NCBI RefSeq assembly: GCF_016801865.2
Contig: NC_068938.1
Location: 133,142,416 to 133,206,415, forward strand
Source: Culex pipiens pallens
Taxonomy: Eukaryota; Arthropoda; Insecta; Diptera; Culicidae
Direction of reading: 5' to 3'
DNA length: 64,000 nucleotides
Numbering within the stretch: position 1 is the first letter of the stretch; each line of letters opens with the position of its first letter. Of the stretch, positions 54,171-64,000 are shown piece by piece. The notes below the pieces were generated by a model that searched no databases, had not been told where the DNA came from, and worked only from the letters and a program-made list of their open reading frames with translations. The translations under genes were made by a program, and so were the position numbers.

Positions 54171-56513
54171 ATGGAAACTAGTGAAAACGATGTGCCGGAA
54201 GTGGACGCAGCCCAGAAACCTGCAGTCGCGGCGGAACACGCGATATCGGACGTAGAAATGGCGATTAACGAAGAGGCTCCGGCGGTATCCATGGTACAAC
54301 CTCAGCAACCTCAGCAGCTGCTCCTTCAGTCGAAAACGGAAGGAGTTCCGGCGCTGATGGCCATCGACGTGGGCATGCCGGTTTCCATGGCTAACGATAT
54401 CGGGGGGAAGGTGCCACTGCTGGCGAATCCTCCGTCGCTGTTGAAGATGCCGCCAGGGGGAGGGGTCCGGATGCAGTTGGGGAATCCTGTCCCACTGTTG
54501 GCCACTCCGGCGGCGGCTCCGGCACAGGAACTGTGGGTTGAAACGAAAACGGCGGAAGGCAAGTCGTATTACTACCACGCGATTAGTAGGGAGACGACGT
54601 GGACCCGGCCGGAGGGATTGAACGTTCAGGTTATGACTCAGGCGGAAGTTGAGGCCATGAATAAGCAGCAGGCAGCGGCGGCGGCGGCTGCGGCGACAGT
54701 GGCTCCGGTTCAGCAGAAGCCGGAAATTCCCTCGCTCGCGTCGGTCGTCTCGCAAATGCAAGCTGCCGGAACGCCCCCTGCGTTGGCCTCTTCGGTGCCG
54801 CGCTTTTCGGGTCCGCCGCCCGGTTTTGGGATGGGTTCGATGCCACCGTTCGGAATGCCTCCGCCGAATTTTCCCAATTTCCCACCTTGGAATGCTGCTG
54901 CGGCGGCGGCTGCAGCAGCTGCTTCCGGGGCTGGCCAGTGGCCACCGGCACCGTCTCCGCTGATGGATCCCGCGAAAGCGATTGCCGAGATTAAGATCAC
55001 GGAAATTGATCCGGCAGTGGCGGCGAAGGCGTCCGAGTGGACCGAACACAAGGCACCGGATGGAAGGCCGTACTACTACAACGCGTCCAAGGGCGAGAGC
55101 GTTTGGGAGAAGCCGCAGGCCATCAAGGACATGGAGAGTGAGTTGGATTTAGGTTTGTTTTTGAATGGTTAAAACCCTTACGTTTCGATTCTTTCTTTCA
55201 GTGGCCAAACTAGCCGTTTACAACGCTCGCCAGAAGCCAAAGGTTATTCCACCGTTTATCGCTCCGCCGATTCCGCCCCAGATGCCAATCATTCCTCCAC
55301 TGCAAGGAGCACCGCAGATGGGTGGAGGCGTCAAGATTCAGCAGTTCCCACCGCAAATGGCCGGAGCGGCCGCTCCCATTCGTCTGCAGCAGATCGGAGG
55401 CGCTCCGGGCATGGTCTTTGACCAGTTGAACCAGTTCATGGCCAAGGCCGGCGAAAAGCAGGAGGACGAAAAGAAGAAAAAGGCCGAAGCGGAAAAGAAG
55501 AAAAAAGAGGAAGAGGAAAAAGCGAAAGCGGCCAAACCGCTGGACAAGAGTCGTCCAATTTCAAGCACCCCGATCAGCGGAACGCCCTGGTGCGTCGTGT
55601 GGACCGGCGACGGGCGCGTCTTCTTCTACAACCCATCGTCGCGGACCTCCGTCTGGGAACGACCAGATGATCTCCGCGAGCGCGCCGACGTGGACAAAGC
55701 CATCTCCGTTCCGCCCCAGCAGCTGCTCGGAAATGTCCCCGCCAAGGAGCTACCCACCGAAGTGGCCGCCACCGCCGCCGCCTCCTCTGCCGTTTCCGCC
55801 GCAGCGCAAAGCTCGAAAACAACCGCGATCGCGATGGACGTCGTCGAGAAGCAGTCCGAGTCGGAATCCAGCACCGACGAGGTCGAAGAAGTGCCCAGCA
55901 AAAAGTTCAAAACCGACGTCGAAGCGGCCATCAAAACGGCCGCATCGGCTTCGAAGGGCGGAAACGATCCGGAAAAGGAGGCCCTCGCCATGGAAGCCGA
56001 AGCGCGTGCCTCGCGTGAACGCGCCCTCGTTCCGCTGGACGTGCGCATGAAGTCCTTCAAGGAGATGCTGAAGGAGAAGGAAGTGTCCGCGTTCAGCACC
56101 TGGGAAAAGGAGCTGCACAAGATCGTGTTCGATCCGCGCTACCTGCTGCTCACGTCGAAGGAACGCAAACAGGTGTTTGAGAAGTACGTCAAGGATCGCG
56201 CCGAAGAGGAGCGCAAGGAGAAGAAGAACAAGATGAAGATGAAGCGCGAAGAGTACCGATCGCTGCTGGAGGCGGTCAACCTGCACGGAAAGTGAGTTCA
56301 CCCCCTCAAAACGCCTTAAGAGAATCGCAAACGTTTCAACCCGTCTACTTCCCCTTCCACAGATCGTCGTTCAGTGAGTTTGCCCAAAGGTACGGCAAGG
56401 ACGACCGCTTCAAGGTGATTGAGAAGATCCGCGAGCGGGAAAGTCTCTTCAACGAGTTCATCGTGGAGGTGCGGAAGCGCGAAAAGGAGGACAAGCAGAA
56501 CCGCCGGGAGCAG
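54171..56513 (+). CDS. Tcerg1: Transcription elongation regulator 1 (CA150), N-terminal part
   Basis: Exons 54171-55137, 55202-56291 and 56363-56513 join in frame (736 residues) and stop at a donor GTTAGT at 56514; human TCERG1 has about 1,100. TCERG1 binds the phosphorylated RNA polymerase II tail and splicing factors in the nucleus. Three WW domains are visible: LWVETKTAEGKSYYYH at about 121-150, EWTEHKAPDGRPYYYN near 290-316, and CVVWTGDGRVFFYN in exon 2. Poly-Ala and Pro/Gly-rich linkers lie between them. An acidic/basic charged stretch leads to FF domain 1 (FKEMLKEKEVSAFSTWEKEL) and FF domain 2 (FSEFAQRYGKDDRFKVIEKI). FF domains 3-6 are absent from the window, so the gene is cut by a long intron that probably reaches past 64000. 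Confidence 0.93.
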
Positions 56514-57137
56514 GTTAGTGCCAACGGGGTGTTTTTGGGGTCACTGCCCCAGATGATTACGATTGTTGCGATGTTTTGAGGACTGTACAGAATACTAGGA
56601 TAGTGTGGACGTTAGGGAAGGAATCCAGCTCCGGCCTGGAGTTGGGAGGCGTTGTTGGATGTGGGTGGCAGAGCTGAAAGATTTATAGTTTTGGTTTATC
56701 GTTTGTTATAGCTAATGCTTTCTGATCCAGGTTTCCAGCGTTTATCGAGCACGTCCATGGCAAAGTTATTATTAGGATCTGGACACGTTCTACTATCGGC
56801 GTGGGTCTCTGAAAAGTGCTGGTATTTTAAAGGTATCACTAAACACCAGTTAGTACGGATCTGTGAGAAACGAAAAACTTCATATAAAAACGCTTACGAA
56901 ACGACATGTCGTTCTCTTCCCCAAGGGCCCCAAAGAGCTGAGTGCAGTGAAGAGAGTGGGTCCAGTCATCGTCCGGTGAGAGGCCTACCGGAACAGCAGA
57001 TCTCACGAGACTCAATGCAAGAATTGCTTGCATTTGGGTCCTAGGGCCAGAAACTGTCACCTCAAGGGGAGTTGCAACAACCACACGACATCTGTGGAGG
57101 CTCCCAAAAAACCAAGCGTTGAAAAGCCGAATAAGTA
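56514..57137 (+). other. Start of a long TCERG1 intron
   Basis: It follows the donor at 56514. The later frames do not match TCERG1, and no further FF-domain exon was recognised up to 64000. Confidence 0.5.
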
Positions 57138-57350
57138 CAGTGAAACCTCTTTTTACGCGGTGCGTTACGTTTTTCTAATGTGTCGATTTCTCTGGAACGA
57201 CGCAACAATTTCGCAATCTTTTCAAAGCAATTTGTAGGTTTTGTGCAGATCTACAAAACGCTTTTTGAAGCTTTCAAAAATATTTTATGGTTTTAGACAT
57301 ATCGACGAAATAAAAAGCGTGACGCCATCGCTTAAAAAGAGATTTCTCTG
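57138..57350. mobile_element. 213-bp MITE with CAGTGAAACCTCTTTTTA ends
   Basis: The left end CAGTGAAACCTCTTTTTACG is mirrored by the right end CTTAAAAAGAGATTTCTCTG. TA flanks both sides (57136-57137, 57351-57352), as in mariner/pogo-type MITEs. Confidence 0.75.
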
Positions 57351-57359
57351 TATAAGAAA

Positions 57360-58130
57360 AGCGGTGTGCCAACTCCACCGGGACTCTCGAAGTTCTGGAT
57401 CGCAGTTCCTCCGTTGCCGGGCGCGGTTCCCGTCGTCGAGCCGAAAGATCCAAAACCTCGTCCCACAGGAAGCAGCCAAGAAAACACTGGCGAACGCGCT
57501 GGCACTACCTCCAAGACGGAAGGCGAGGAGGGGAGGAATGTTCCAGGTCCCACGACCCAGCTGCAAGCAGTTCCTGCACTGGGTCGCCTTAGGTTCGTGT
57601 ACCCCTTGGGGAACGTAACAATGTACGGGGTTTCCCTGAGGAGGCTTGATGGCGTGCATCTCCAAAGCATCCAGGTTGTGCGATCCCTTGAGGTTCCCTT
57701 GACGTGGAAGTCCTCTGACGACGACGCGGAGTTGCCGCTCGTTTCGTTTCTCGTGGGTACAAATCGCAATTTGATCGCAATCAAGTGAGCCCGCGCGGTT
57801 TCAAAACGGTCCTCGGAAAGATACAGCATTTTGACCCCAAACGGAGTCAGTTTGTAACTTGGCCAAACTGTGCACGACAACATGACACTCTTCAGCTTGG
57901 CGTAACTCGAATTCTTTACCACCAGAGGTGATGGTTTTTGGCCATTGGAACCGGTAAGACGCCTCCTTTCCCGGCTGGGTTACCGTTGTTGTTGTTGTTC
58001 TCCAATAGCGGGCTGAACTTGTTGTTTTTGAGAAGATTCTCCTCTTGACCATTTCCGACAACAACTCCGTCGCTGGTCTTCTTCCGCTTCCGAATTCCCC
58101 ATCGCAGGATTCTTCCACCTCCATCCGTAA
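57360..58130 (-). pseudogene. Frameshifted ORF1 (gag-like) remnant of a Jockey-type retrotransposon
   Basis: Reading the minus strand across several frames gives NNKFSPLLENNNNNGNPAGK, then YAKLKSVMLSCTVWPSYKLT, LRVVVRGLPRQGNLKG, LEMHAIKPPQGNPVHCYVPQ and KATQCRNCLQLGRGT. This order (variable linker, RRM-like gag domain with an RGLP motif, then a Cys-rich knuckle start) is that of Jockey/I-group ORF1 proteins. Several frame changes and stops make it inactive. It lies antisense in the TCERG1 intron. Confidence 0.55.
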
Positions 58131-58221
58131 GCACTTTGCCGCGCAACGAAAATAGCAGTAAAAACAACCACCTACTTTCAGCTGTCAAAACCGACTCAAT
58201 TGCTGTGTATGATTTGCTTTT

Positions 58222-58658
58222 AATCTAATCTAATCTCTAATCAGACCCTAGCGCAGCCAATCTTTCGAAGGGATCCTGGAGAGTGCCTTAGGTTAGATGA
58301 CGCCTAGCACTCTTCTTGTCATTTATTAACATTTGCAGTGCGCCATTGCATCGGAATGCATTGGAACATCACAAGCGTTAAACCGGCCAGGCCTACTGCG
58401 TAAAGCCGTATCGCAGAGATGACTCGTAATTGGGTTGAGTTTGAGCACTGAGTGTTCGAACAACAACACAATTCTGAATCGACAGGGGAGGAAGAAGCGT
58501 GGGGACACACCACCATACGCTCCGAGATTTTGGTTGTATTCGTTGGGAGCACCATGCTAAGAAGGTTTGGTACTCCGGGACCCTCTGGGATGGGACATTG
58601 TATTTCCACGAATGCCCTGGACACTATTTGCCGTGGTTATAGCGCCACATCTCGCTCG
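58222..58658 (-). mobile_element. 5'-truncated copy of the (TAATC)n-tailed retroposon
   Basis: It is flanked by exact 25-bp direct repeats at 58197-58221 and 58659-58683 (beginning CAATTGCTGTGTATG). It starts with TAATC repeats and closely matches 18509-18945. It lacks the tRNA-like head of that copy, as expected from 5' truncation during target-primed reverse transcription. Confidence 0.9.
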
Positions 58659-59202
58659 CAATTGCTGTGTATGATTTGCTTTTGGAAAAAATCAAGGCAA
58701 AATTTAAAAAAAACGTTGCTCAGGTGGTTGATGCCTTCCTCACCCTGTTCGACTGTCATTTTTCATATATTGAACTAAACTACCCTGTACAATCGAATTT
58801 TAGTAAACAAAAACAAATAAAAAAAATCTGTTGGGAAATAGATTGAGGTTATGTCAATTCAGACCATTTTTTTAAACTGCTTGTAATTTAAGATAGGTAA
58901 GTCAGATCTGGAAAATTCTTAACACACAATTTTCATTTCAGAACCTTTCTGAAAATATATAATATGGCAGGTTTTCATTCAAAAAATCACCCTTTTTTGC
59001 AAATTGTGAAATTTACATGCAGCAGTTTTTAAGCATAACTTTTGATGTGCTTTACTAAATTTTATAAATTTCAATAGGGACTTATGGGACCCCAAGACGA
59101 ATCGAATGAGGCAAAAACGGTCAAAATCGGCTCAGCCAGTGACGAAATATTCCGGTGACATTGATTTGGTACACACTAGGGGTCGGACAACTCCGTCAAT
59201 AG

Positions 59203-60143
59203 TAGAGGTGGGCAAAACCGCTCTTTTTTAGGAGCCGCTCATTTTCGTTCGCTCATTGAAAAGAGCCGCTCTTTTGAACGGCTCTTTCGCTCTTTTTCAA
59301 AATTTTGATAAAAAGGTTATTTTTAAGAATTTTCAATATATTTTCACATTAGATACTGGCAAAGTTAAATCATTTGAAAAAATATCTAAAACTAAGAAGA
59401 TAACCTTAAAAACCATAGGTCTTGGCGGTCTCTATGTCAAGATTACTACTCGAACCTACCGTTTAAATAATTGAATGGCATCCAAACTTAAATCTAGGAT
59501 TTTGGAGAAATTGCTATCAATTTTAAAATTGCGTTTATTTTTGCTAAAATTGAAGTAATGCAGACATTTTATTTGGAGAAAATATTCTGTGAACTCTTTT
59601 CTACACTCTGATTTAATCGATGAAGTCTATAAATCGGGTTTAATCGGGCAAGAGAATTTATTTTTTCTTCAAAATCTCTCAGCTATTTAGTAATTTTTAG
59701 GTAACAAGTTACAAGCTAAGCAATTTTAAATGCTCAAATTTTTTATTCGGGTAATACTTTATTGTACGAGCAGTTGTATAATGAAAAGTTTTTCTCATTT
59801 TGTTTAGAAAATCATTTACTTTTGGAAGAAAAGTAGGAAACTGAAAATGAGTTTGAAAACTTTTAAGTGACAATGCTATATTTGGATTAATTTTTATCAG
59901 CAATTATTTTTTCAATTCGGAATTGCATTTTCAATTCTAAAAACAAATTTTATGCTTCAATTTGTTCGATATTTAATAAATTATATTTATAACAAGTTGA
60001 AAAATCATTCCATCTTGGAACGGTTATTTCAAAGGACGGAGTTTAAAAAAGAACCGCGGTTCTTTTTTTGTGAGCCATGGTTCGTTCGCTCTTTTTAGTG
60101 AACCGGTTCTTTGAGCGGCTCGCTCTTTTTTTGCCCACCTCTA
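59203..60143. mobile_element. 941-bp non-autonomous hAT element
   Basis: The ends are TAGAGGTGGGCAAA and TTTGCCCACCTCTA. An exact 8-bp target duplication, GTCAATAG, flanks it at 59195-59202 and 60144-60151. The subterminal zones are full of GAGCCGCTC and GAACCGCGGTTC words. The interior is AT-rich and has no transposase. Confidence 0.9.
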
Positions 60144-60329
60144 GTCAATAGGCTAACAATAGTTGGTTAACATATTTATATTTCGTCAATATATTAACGC
60201 GACCTTACCTTGTATTATGGAACCTTGATCCAAGAACGTTGTCAGGTTCAAATGTCAAAATAAACGTAAACACAACACAAGCACCAGACACAGGGAGTGA
60301 TTTATTTTCTTCCACCTGAATCTACGGAA

Positions 60330-60890
60330 ATTTTTACCATCCGCGGTGCTCGAGAACAACCTGGAATGTTCCAGCGGTGCTGATTTGCCGTAAAATGCAA
60401 ACTCTTGCGTAGGATTTTGATGCCCTGGAGCCGGGAGATCATGGAGGTTCATCACTAGAAGAACCACAAAGTCTACGTCACGAATCTGCACCTCTGTAAC
60501 GAACATTATCCAACTGGACGGTGCCATCAAGTTCTACCGCGGTGGCAACATCAACCACTCAATCTTCCGGAAAGACTTCTCGCTCGCGACCAGTCGGATT
60601 CGTTGGCCAAGCTGAAGAATGGCCTCGAGCGGGACTTGCATGGGCTGGAGATTATCAAGAAGTAGACGAAGGCCGCCGCCGTGGCCGTCGAGGGTTTGAG
60701 TTGGGCTACAAGAAGACGAAATCTCTTTGGTTATTGCCTGCCCAAACCAGGACCCGCTGGAGGCCACCACTATTCGGAACCGACATGGTGGCCCAACTTC
60801 GCCGATTCCATCTGGGACGTGGGCAACTTGAAAGATGTCTCCGAGCGGTTCATGTTTTGGAGCGTGGAAACGCAATCATTTGGTTTAAAT
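60330..60890 (+). pseudogene. Decayed, intronless Mn-superoxide dismutase copy
   Basis: Across shifted frames the plus strand gives, in order, IRGARENNLECSSGA (presequence-like), DFDALEP and REIMEVHH (first Mn-ligand region), IKFYRGGNINHSIF (second ligand His), a central helix remnant (GLERDLHGLEIIKK), VAVEG, IACPNQDPLEATT, LFGTDM, and lastly SIWDVGNLKDVSERF. This is the order of mitochondrial Mn-SOD (SOD2). The WEHAYYLQY segment with the last ligand is missing, as is a stretch after NHSIF, and there are stops and frameshifts. No introns interrupt it, which suggests a processed copy or cDNA-derived capture. It lies within the 59179-61718 transposon. Confidence 0.75.
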
Positions 60891-61876
60891 TGTTATTGTA
60901 CTATAAGAGTCGGCATGAAATCCAGAAATAGTGTTCTTTTTGGAAGTAAAAATTAAATAAAATGATTGCGGTGATTTTGAGGATAATTCGGATTTTTACT
61001 TTGCACGGAACTGGGCATGAACGGAAACATGGACCGGTCAAGTCATGTCGCTTCTTTCCACCTTCAATGCGAAACCTTGCCAATCCTGTGCACTGGCCGG
61101 GAGACATAACATCCTGCTCCTGCTATGGACCTTCCTCCTGCTGTGGACGTTCTCTTACGTGACCCTGTGCGGACCGTTCTGCAGTCCGTGCGAAAAGGCA
61201 AAGCCGCGATCCGCTAAGCAAGTCAGCTGCGCGTGTTCCGGCACGCCAAGTTCGCACAGACGCGGAAGAGTCGAAAGTTGAGCTTGAGAGGTCATGGTTA
61301 AGGACACCGGACCGGAGATCCAACCGAGGAACCCGTTAAAATCCTGCCTCCTCCTTTGCAAGCTGTACCGGAGGTGCTCCTTTTGCTTGCTGCTCTGAAA
61401 CTTTCTCCCGTTTTAACTCCGTTTAACTCGGTCTAAAGAGCAGATGCGGTACGAGCTCTCTCTTCCGCTGGCCGGATTTGACTCGATTTTGGAATAAGGA
61501 AGTCTTATTTCCAATAAATTTAGAATGTTGCCACAGATTTCTCGAAAACGGCAAAAAAATTCTGTTGTCAAAATGCGGTTGTTATTTTTATCTGTCATCT
61601 GTCAAACCAAGGTGTCCAAATGCAGGTCGAAACGTTTTTCGTCAATATATTGACCAATAGATCAATAACAACGTCAATATATTGACGAATAGTTAAAATT
61701 TTTACTTTGTCCAACCCCTAGGGTACACATGTCTACATACAGCCAAACACACAGACATTTGCTCAGCTGGTGATTCTGAGTCGATATGTACAAATGAAGG
61801 TAGGTCTTGGAGGTTTAATTAAAAAGTTCATTTTTCAAGTGATTTTATAGCCTTTCCTCAGTAAGGTGAGGAAGGC

Positions 61877-62183
61877 AAAAAGTTCTCGGGTTGCATTCAA
61901 CCTAGGACACACATTCCAAGTTCAATTTGTAGATTTTGAAGAATTCTATCAATTTGCCGAAGAATTCGTGGTTGGAAAATGCATGCCTGAGACTCCAAAA
62001 GGCACTTGCGAGTAGTAGTAAGTAGTTTTAAGGGTGCACAGCAACCAAGGAATTTGTTGTCAAACTTACGGACCCAATCCTGCAACAATCTGATTGTACA
62101 ATTAGGCAAATTTTGTTGTAAATCGCTAAGTTGACAGTACTTTAGGGGATGAATAAAAAATTATATCGATAGTTTCCATAGTT
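61877..62183. other. Spacer, no gene recognised
   Basis: I see no motif or repeat end in this short stretch between mobile elements. Confidence 0.4.
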
Positions 62184-62760
62184 CGACGGTAACATTTCAA
62201 AAGGCATCATGTACATTTTGACACTTTCTGGGTTATTGCATATTCTAAAAGTACTCCTAATAAGCTACCTCTCCACCAAAAATGAGCCAAAGTTACTTCA
62301 GTAAAGTCTGTTTAATAATGATTTTAAATAAAGTAACATAAACAAAATCTCTGCCATCAGCAGTCCCTGTTTATATAGCCCTGTCAACCTGTCAAACAAA
62401 AGACTACATGAACCTCGTGACGAAAAAAAAGCATCATGAACAAAGCGCCATGTACATTCGGCGAAGAAAAACGAATCATAACAAAGCGCCCCCCTCAATG
62501 ACAGCAGGGTGATATCGACGTTGATGATTTCAAAAGGAGTTATGTTTGTTTTTCTCAAATAAAATTACGGAAATAATGTTTTATTGAATTTGGATAATCA
62601 AGTATCAATAAAAGCAACGTTTTTCATCGTTTGTTATTATTAGAACATCTTATTTTGCTTTTATATTAAAATGGGAATTGAAAATGGATGCTCAACATTC
62701 AAATACGTTTTTCTCAAAACGCATGGTTTGTACATGATGCTTTTTGAAATGTTGGCGTCG
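62184..62760. mobile_element. 577-bp TIR element with CGACGSYAACATTTC ends
   Basis: The left end CGACGGTAACATTTCAAAAG and right end CTTTTTGAAATGTTGGCGTCG (in two pieces) are inverted over about 31 bp, including GCATCATGTACA. AGTT on both sides (62180-62183, 62761-62764) may be the target duplication. Confidence 0.7.
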
Positions 62761-63144
62761 AGTTTCGAAAATCCCTGGGCCTTGTAAAGTCAAGGGGCAT
62801 GATTTGATCCTAGTGCATTAGTTAAAATTTGGGTATACATTCTTTTTTATAAGCACTATGGACACCACTTCATGCTACGAGAACTCGCTTTGCCGCAGCC
62901 CCAGGGCTTAAGCGTTGACCGATAAGCTGTCTTCGTGAACTAGGTAGTTCTCCGATAGTGAAAATATCACAATTGCACAAGACACCGCTGCTTCTGTGAC
63001 TTTTTCACTATCACAATGTGGGATTTAGGTTGGGACTTCATGATAGTACAATTGATTTGTTGCTTAACATTAGCATTAAAAATAAATCTGTATCCTTTCC
63101 AAATCTATTTAATGTTAAAGTTAGTTGCAATTGTTAAGTTAGAG
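62761..63144. other. Spacer, no gene recognised
   Basis: No coding motif or repeat end seen between two mobile elements. Confidence 0.4.
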
Positions 63145-63226
63145 CAGCGATTCTCAACCTTCTTCTAGGCCGGTACCCCCTGCCATGTAAATCAAGTAGG
63201 CCCGGTACCCCCATTGAGAATCGCTG
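63145..63226. mobile_element. 82-bp hAT-type MITE
   Basis: The ends CAGCGATTCTCAA and TTGAGAATCGCTG are inverted, with an exact 8-bp target duplication AGTTAGAG at 63137-63144 and 63227-63234. The interior holds two inverted GGTACCCC words. Confidence 0.85.
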
Positions 63227-63267
63227 AGTTAGAGTAATGCTGTCAATAAACTTTGATTGATGTAGAA

Positions 63268-63392
63268 TAGAGCTATCTAAGCCCAATCTCACGCACACTA
63301 GCTTATCATTTGTTTTTGCTGGCGGGTACAAATTTTAACCAAGAAACCCATCGTGTACGTACACGCAATACATGTGCACGTAGATAACTCTA
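63268..63392. mobile_element. 125-bp MITE, third copy of the TAGAGTTATCTA family
   Basis: It has the same length and interior as 53884-54008 (TTTGTTTTTGCTGGCGGGTA and ACACGCAATACATG). Confidence 0.8.
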
Positions 63393-63500
63393 TCCCTAGT
63401 AACATTTTAGGTTTTAAGTAGGCCATAAAAGCCTATATAGGCCGTATGAGGGTTTCCAGAACCATGATAAAACCTGTAAGTTTAAAAATGTTACTAGGGA
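63393..63500. mobile_element. 108-bp MITE with TCCCTAGTAACATTTT ends
   Basis: TCCCTAGTAACATTTT and AAAATGTTACTAGGGA are inverted, and TA flanks both sides (63391-63392, 63501-63502). It abuts the preceding MITE. Confidence 0.8.
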
Positions 63501-63502
63501 TA

Positions 63503-64000
63503 CTAAGCATTCTTTTATGTCAAATTGTCCATAGAGTCTCGATCAATCAATAATGTAATGATATCGGACAAAATTCGTTGATCTGTTGAACTAACGGTTT
63601 TCGGATTATGGTTGTATTGACCATTGTTGCGAATCGAGGAACTACGGATCTTTTGACGTAAATGGTCATTTCTTTTTAAAATCGCGATTTCTATCCTATT
63701 TGTATATCAGTTCACAAATTTTTATTGTTTTTGATAGAAGTACTACTGCAACAGTTAAAGGAACGTTTAGTTTTGAACATTAAGTTTCTATTATTTTAGA
63801 TTTAAATTTAAATTTTCAATCCAAAGTAGTTAGCAAATGAATATTTCTCGGGTTAGTTTTCAAAAGGTCGTAAGCGCCAGTTGTTCAAAATTTAGTTTTT
63901 GGCACGGTTGCACTCTTCTAACACACTACTAACGATCCACTCGAGCAGAATTTCCAAAAAAAATAATTTAAACAAAGATATCGCCCACATATAAAACGTC
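63503..64000. other. AT-rich end of the window, no gene recognised
   Basis: No recognised coding, RNA or repeat feature. If TCERG1 continues, this is still intron. Confidence 0.4.

Larger units (their letters stand above)
59179..61718. mobile_element. 2.5-kb TIR element carrying a superoxide dismutase copy
   Basis: The ends are GGGGTCGGACAA (59179) and TTGTCCAACCCC (to 61718), with TA on both sides. Subterminal words GTCAATATATT and CGTCAATATATTGACG occur near both ends. Inside are a 941-bp hAT element (59203-60143) and the Mn-SOD pseudogene (60330-60890). I see no transposase. The stretch 60960-61450 has GC-richer sequence, perhaps another captured fragment, not identified. Confidence 0.6.
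58733..61876. mobile_element. Outer repeat with GCCTTCCTCAC ends, split by a nested transposon
   Basis: GCCTTCCTCACC at 58733 and GGTGAGGAAGGC ending at 61876 are inverted. The flanking pieces GTGACGAAATATTCCGGTGA (59140) and CAGACATTTGCTCAGCTGG (61752) read as one element if 59179-61718 is removed. Confidence 0.55.

Noticed and set aside
54096..55049. Long minus-strand frame rich in Arg
   Set aside because: It is the antisense of the GC-rich TCERG1 first exon and has no conserved motif.
55626..56301. Several overlapping frames on both strands
   Set aside because: They are shadows of TCERG1 exon 2, which carries the WW and FF domains.
57366..57788. Plus-strand 140-codon frame as a TCERG1 exon
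   Set aside because: It does not resemble FF domains; the minus strand reads better as a retrotransposon ORF1 remnant.

Overview
The window looks like nuclear DNA of a culicine mosquito, most likely Culex. Three deeply conserved genes can be read with insect-style splice sites and start contexts: insulin-degrading enzyme, CHMP7 and TCERG1. They sit among tRNA-derived SINEs, microsatellite-tailed retroposons, many kinds of terminal-inverted-repeat (TIR) DNA transposon and long AT-rich spacers. There are no bacterial operons and no CRISPR array. The genus is an inference from repeat style; no species-specific marker was tested.

Layout. 1-1979: a remnant of a foldback repeat, a SINE and the first coding exon of a minus-strand type II membrane protein that continues off the left edge. 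3370-7309: a 3.9-kb DNA transposon with 398-bp TIRs, a 9-bp target duplication and a decayed transposase. 7367-16660: a tRNA-Thr-headed SINE split by an 8.8-kb insertion, most of which is about 56 copies of a 136-bp tandem unit. 17163-22699: further TIR elements, a second copy of the tRNA-Thr element and a 1.65-kb foldback. 22957-34500 (+): a secreted MATH-domain protein whose two large introns are packed with nested transposons, one carrying an ARID2/Bap170 gene fragment. 34831-47942 (-): a complete insulin-degrading enzyme in seven coding exons, tail-to-tail with the MATH gene. Its introns hold a 1.1-kb octamer repeat, a nearly intact CR1/L2-like non-LTR retrotransposon and a SINE cluster. 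48325-51116: a probable TIR element between the divergent IDE and CHMP7 genes. 51444-52942 (+): CHMP7, complete. 54171-56513 (+): the first three coding exons of TCERG1; the rest must lie beyond the window. 56514-64000: mostly nested mobile DNA, including a decayed Mn-superoxide dismutase copy inside a TIR element.

The host genes do not form one pathway. IDE is a peptidase with apparent mitochondrial and peroxisomal signals, CHMP7 is an ESCRT-III-type protein, TCERG1 couples transcription and splicing, and the MATH protein is probably secreted.

The points most worth following are: (i) the ORF1 and ORF2 of the retrotransposon share one frame and are separated by a single UAG followed by CAA CCA, the strong readthrough context known from tobamoviruses; (ii) the 136-bp satellite lies inside a retroposon insertion whose empty site can be reconstructed within the window; and (iii) transposons here carry pieces of host genes (ARID2/Bap170, Mn-SOD).
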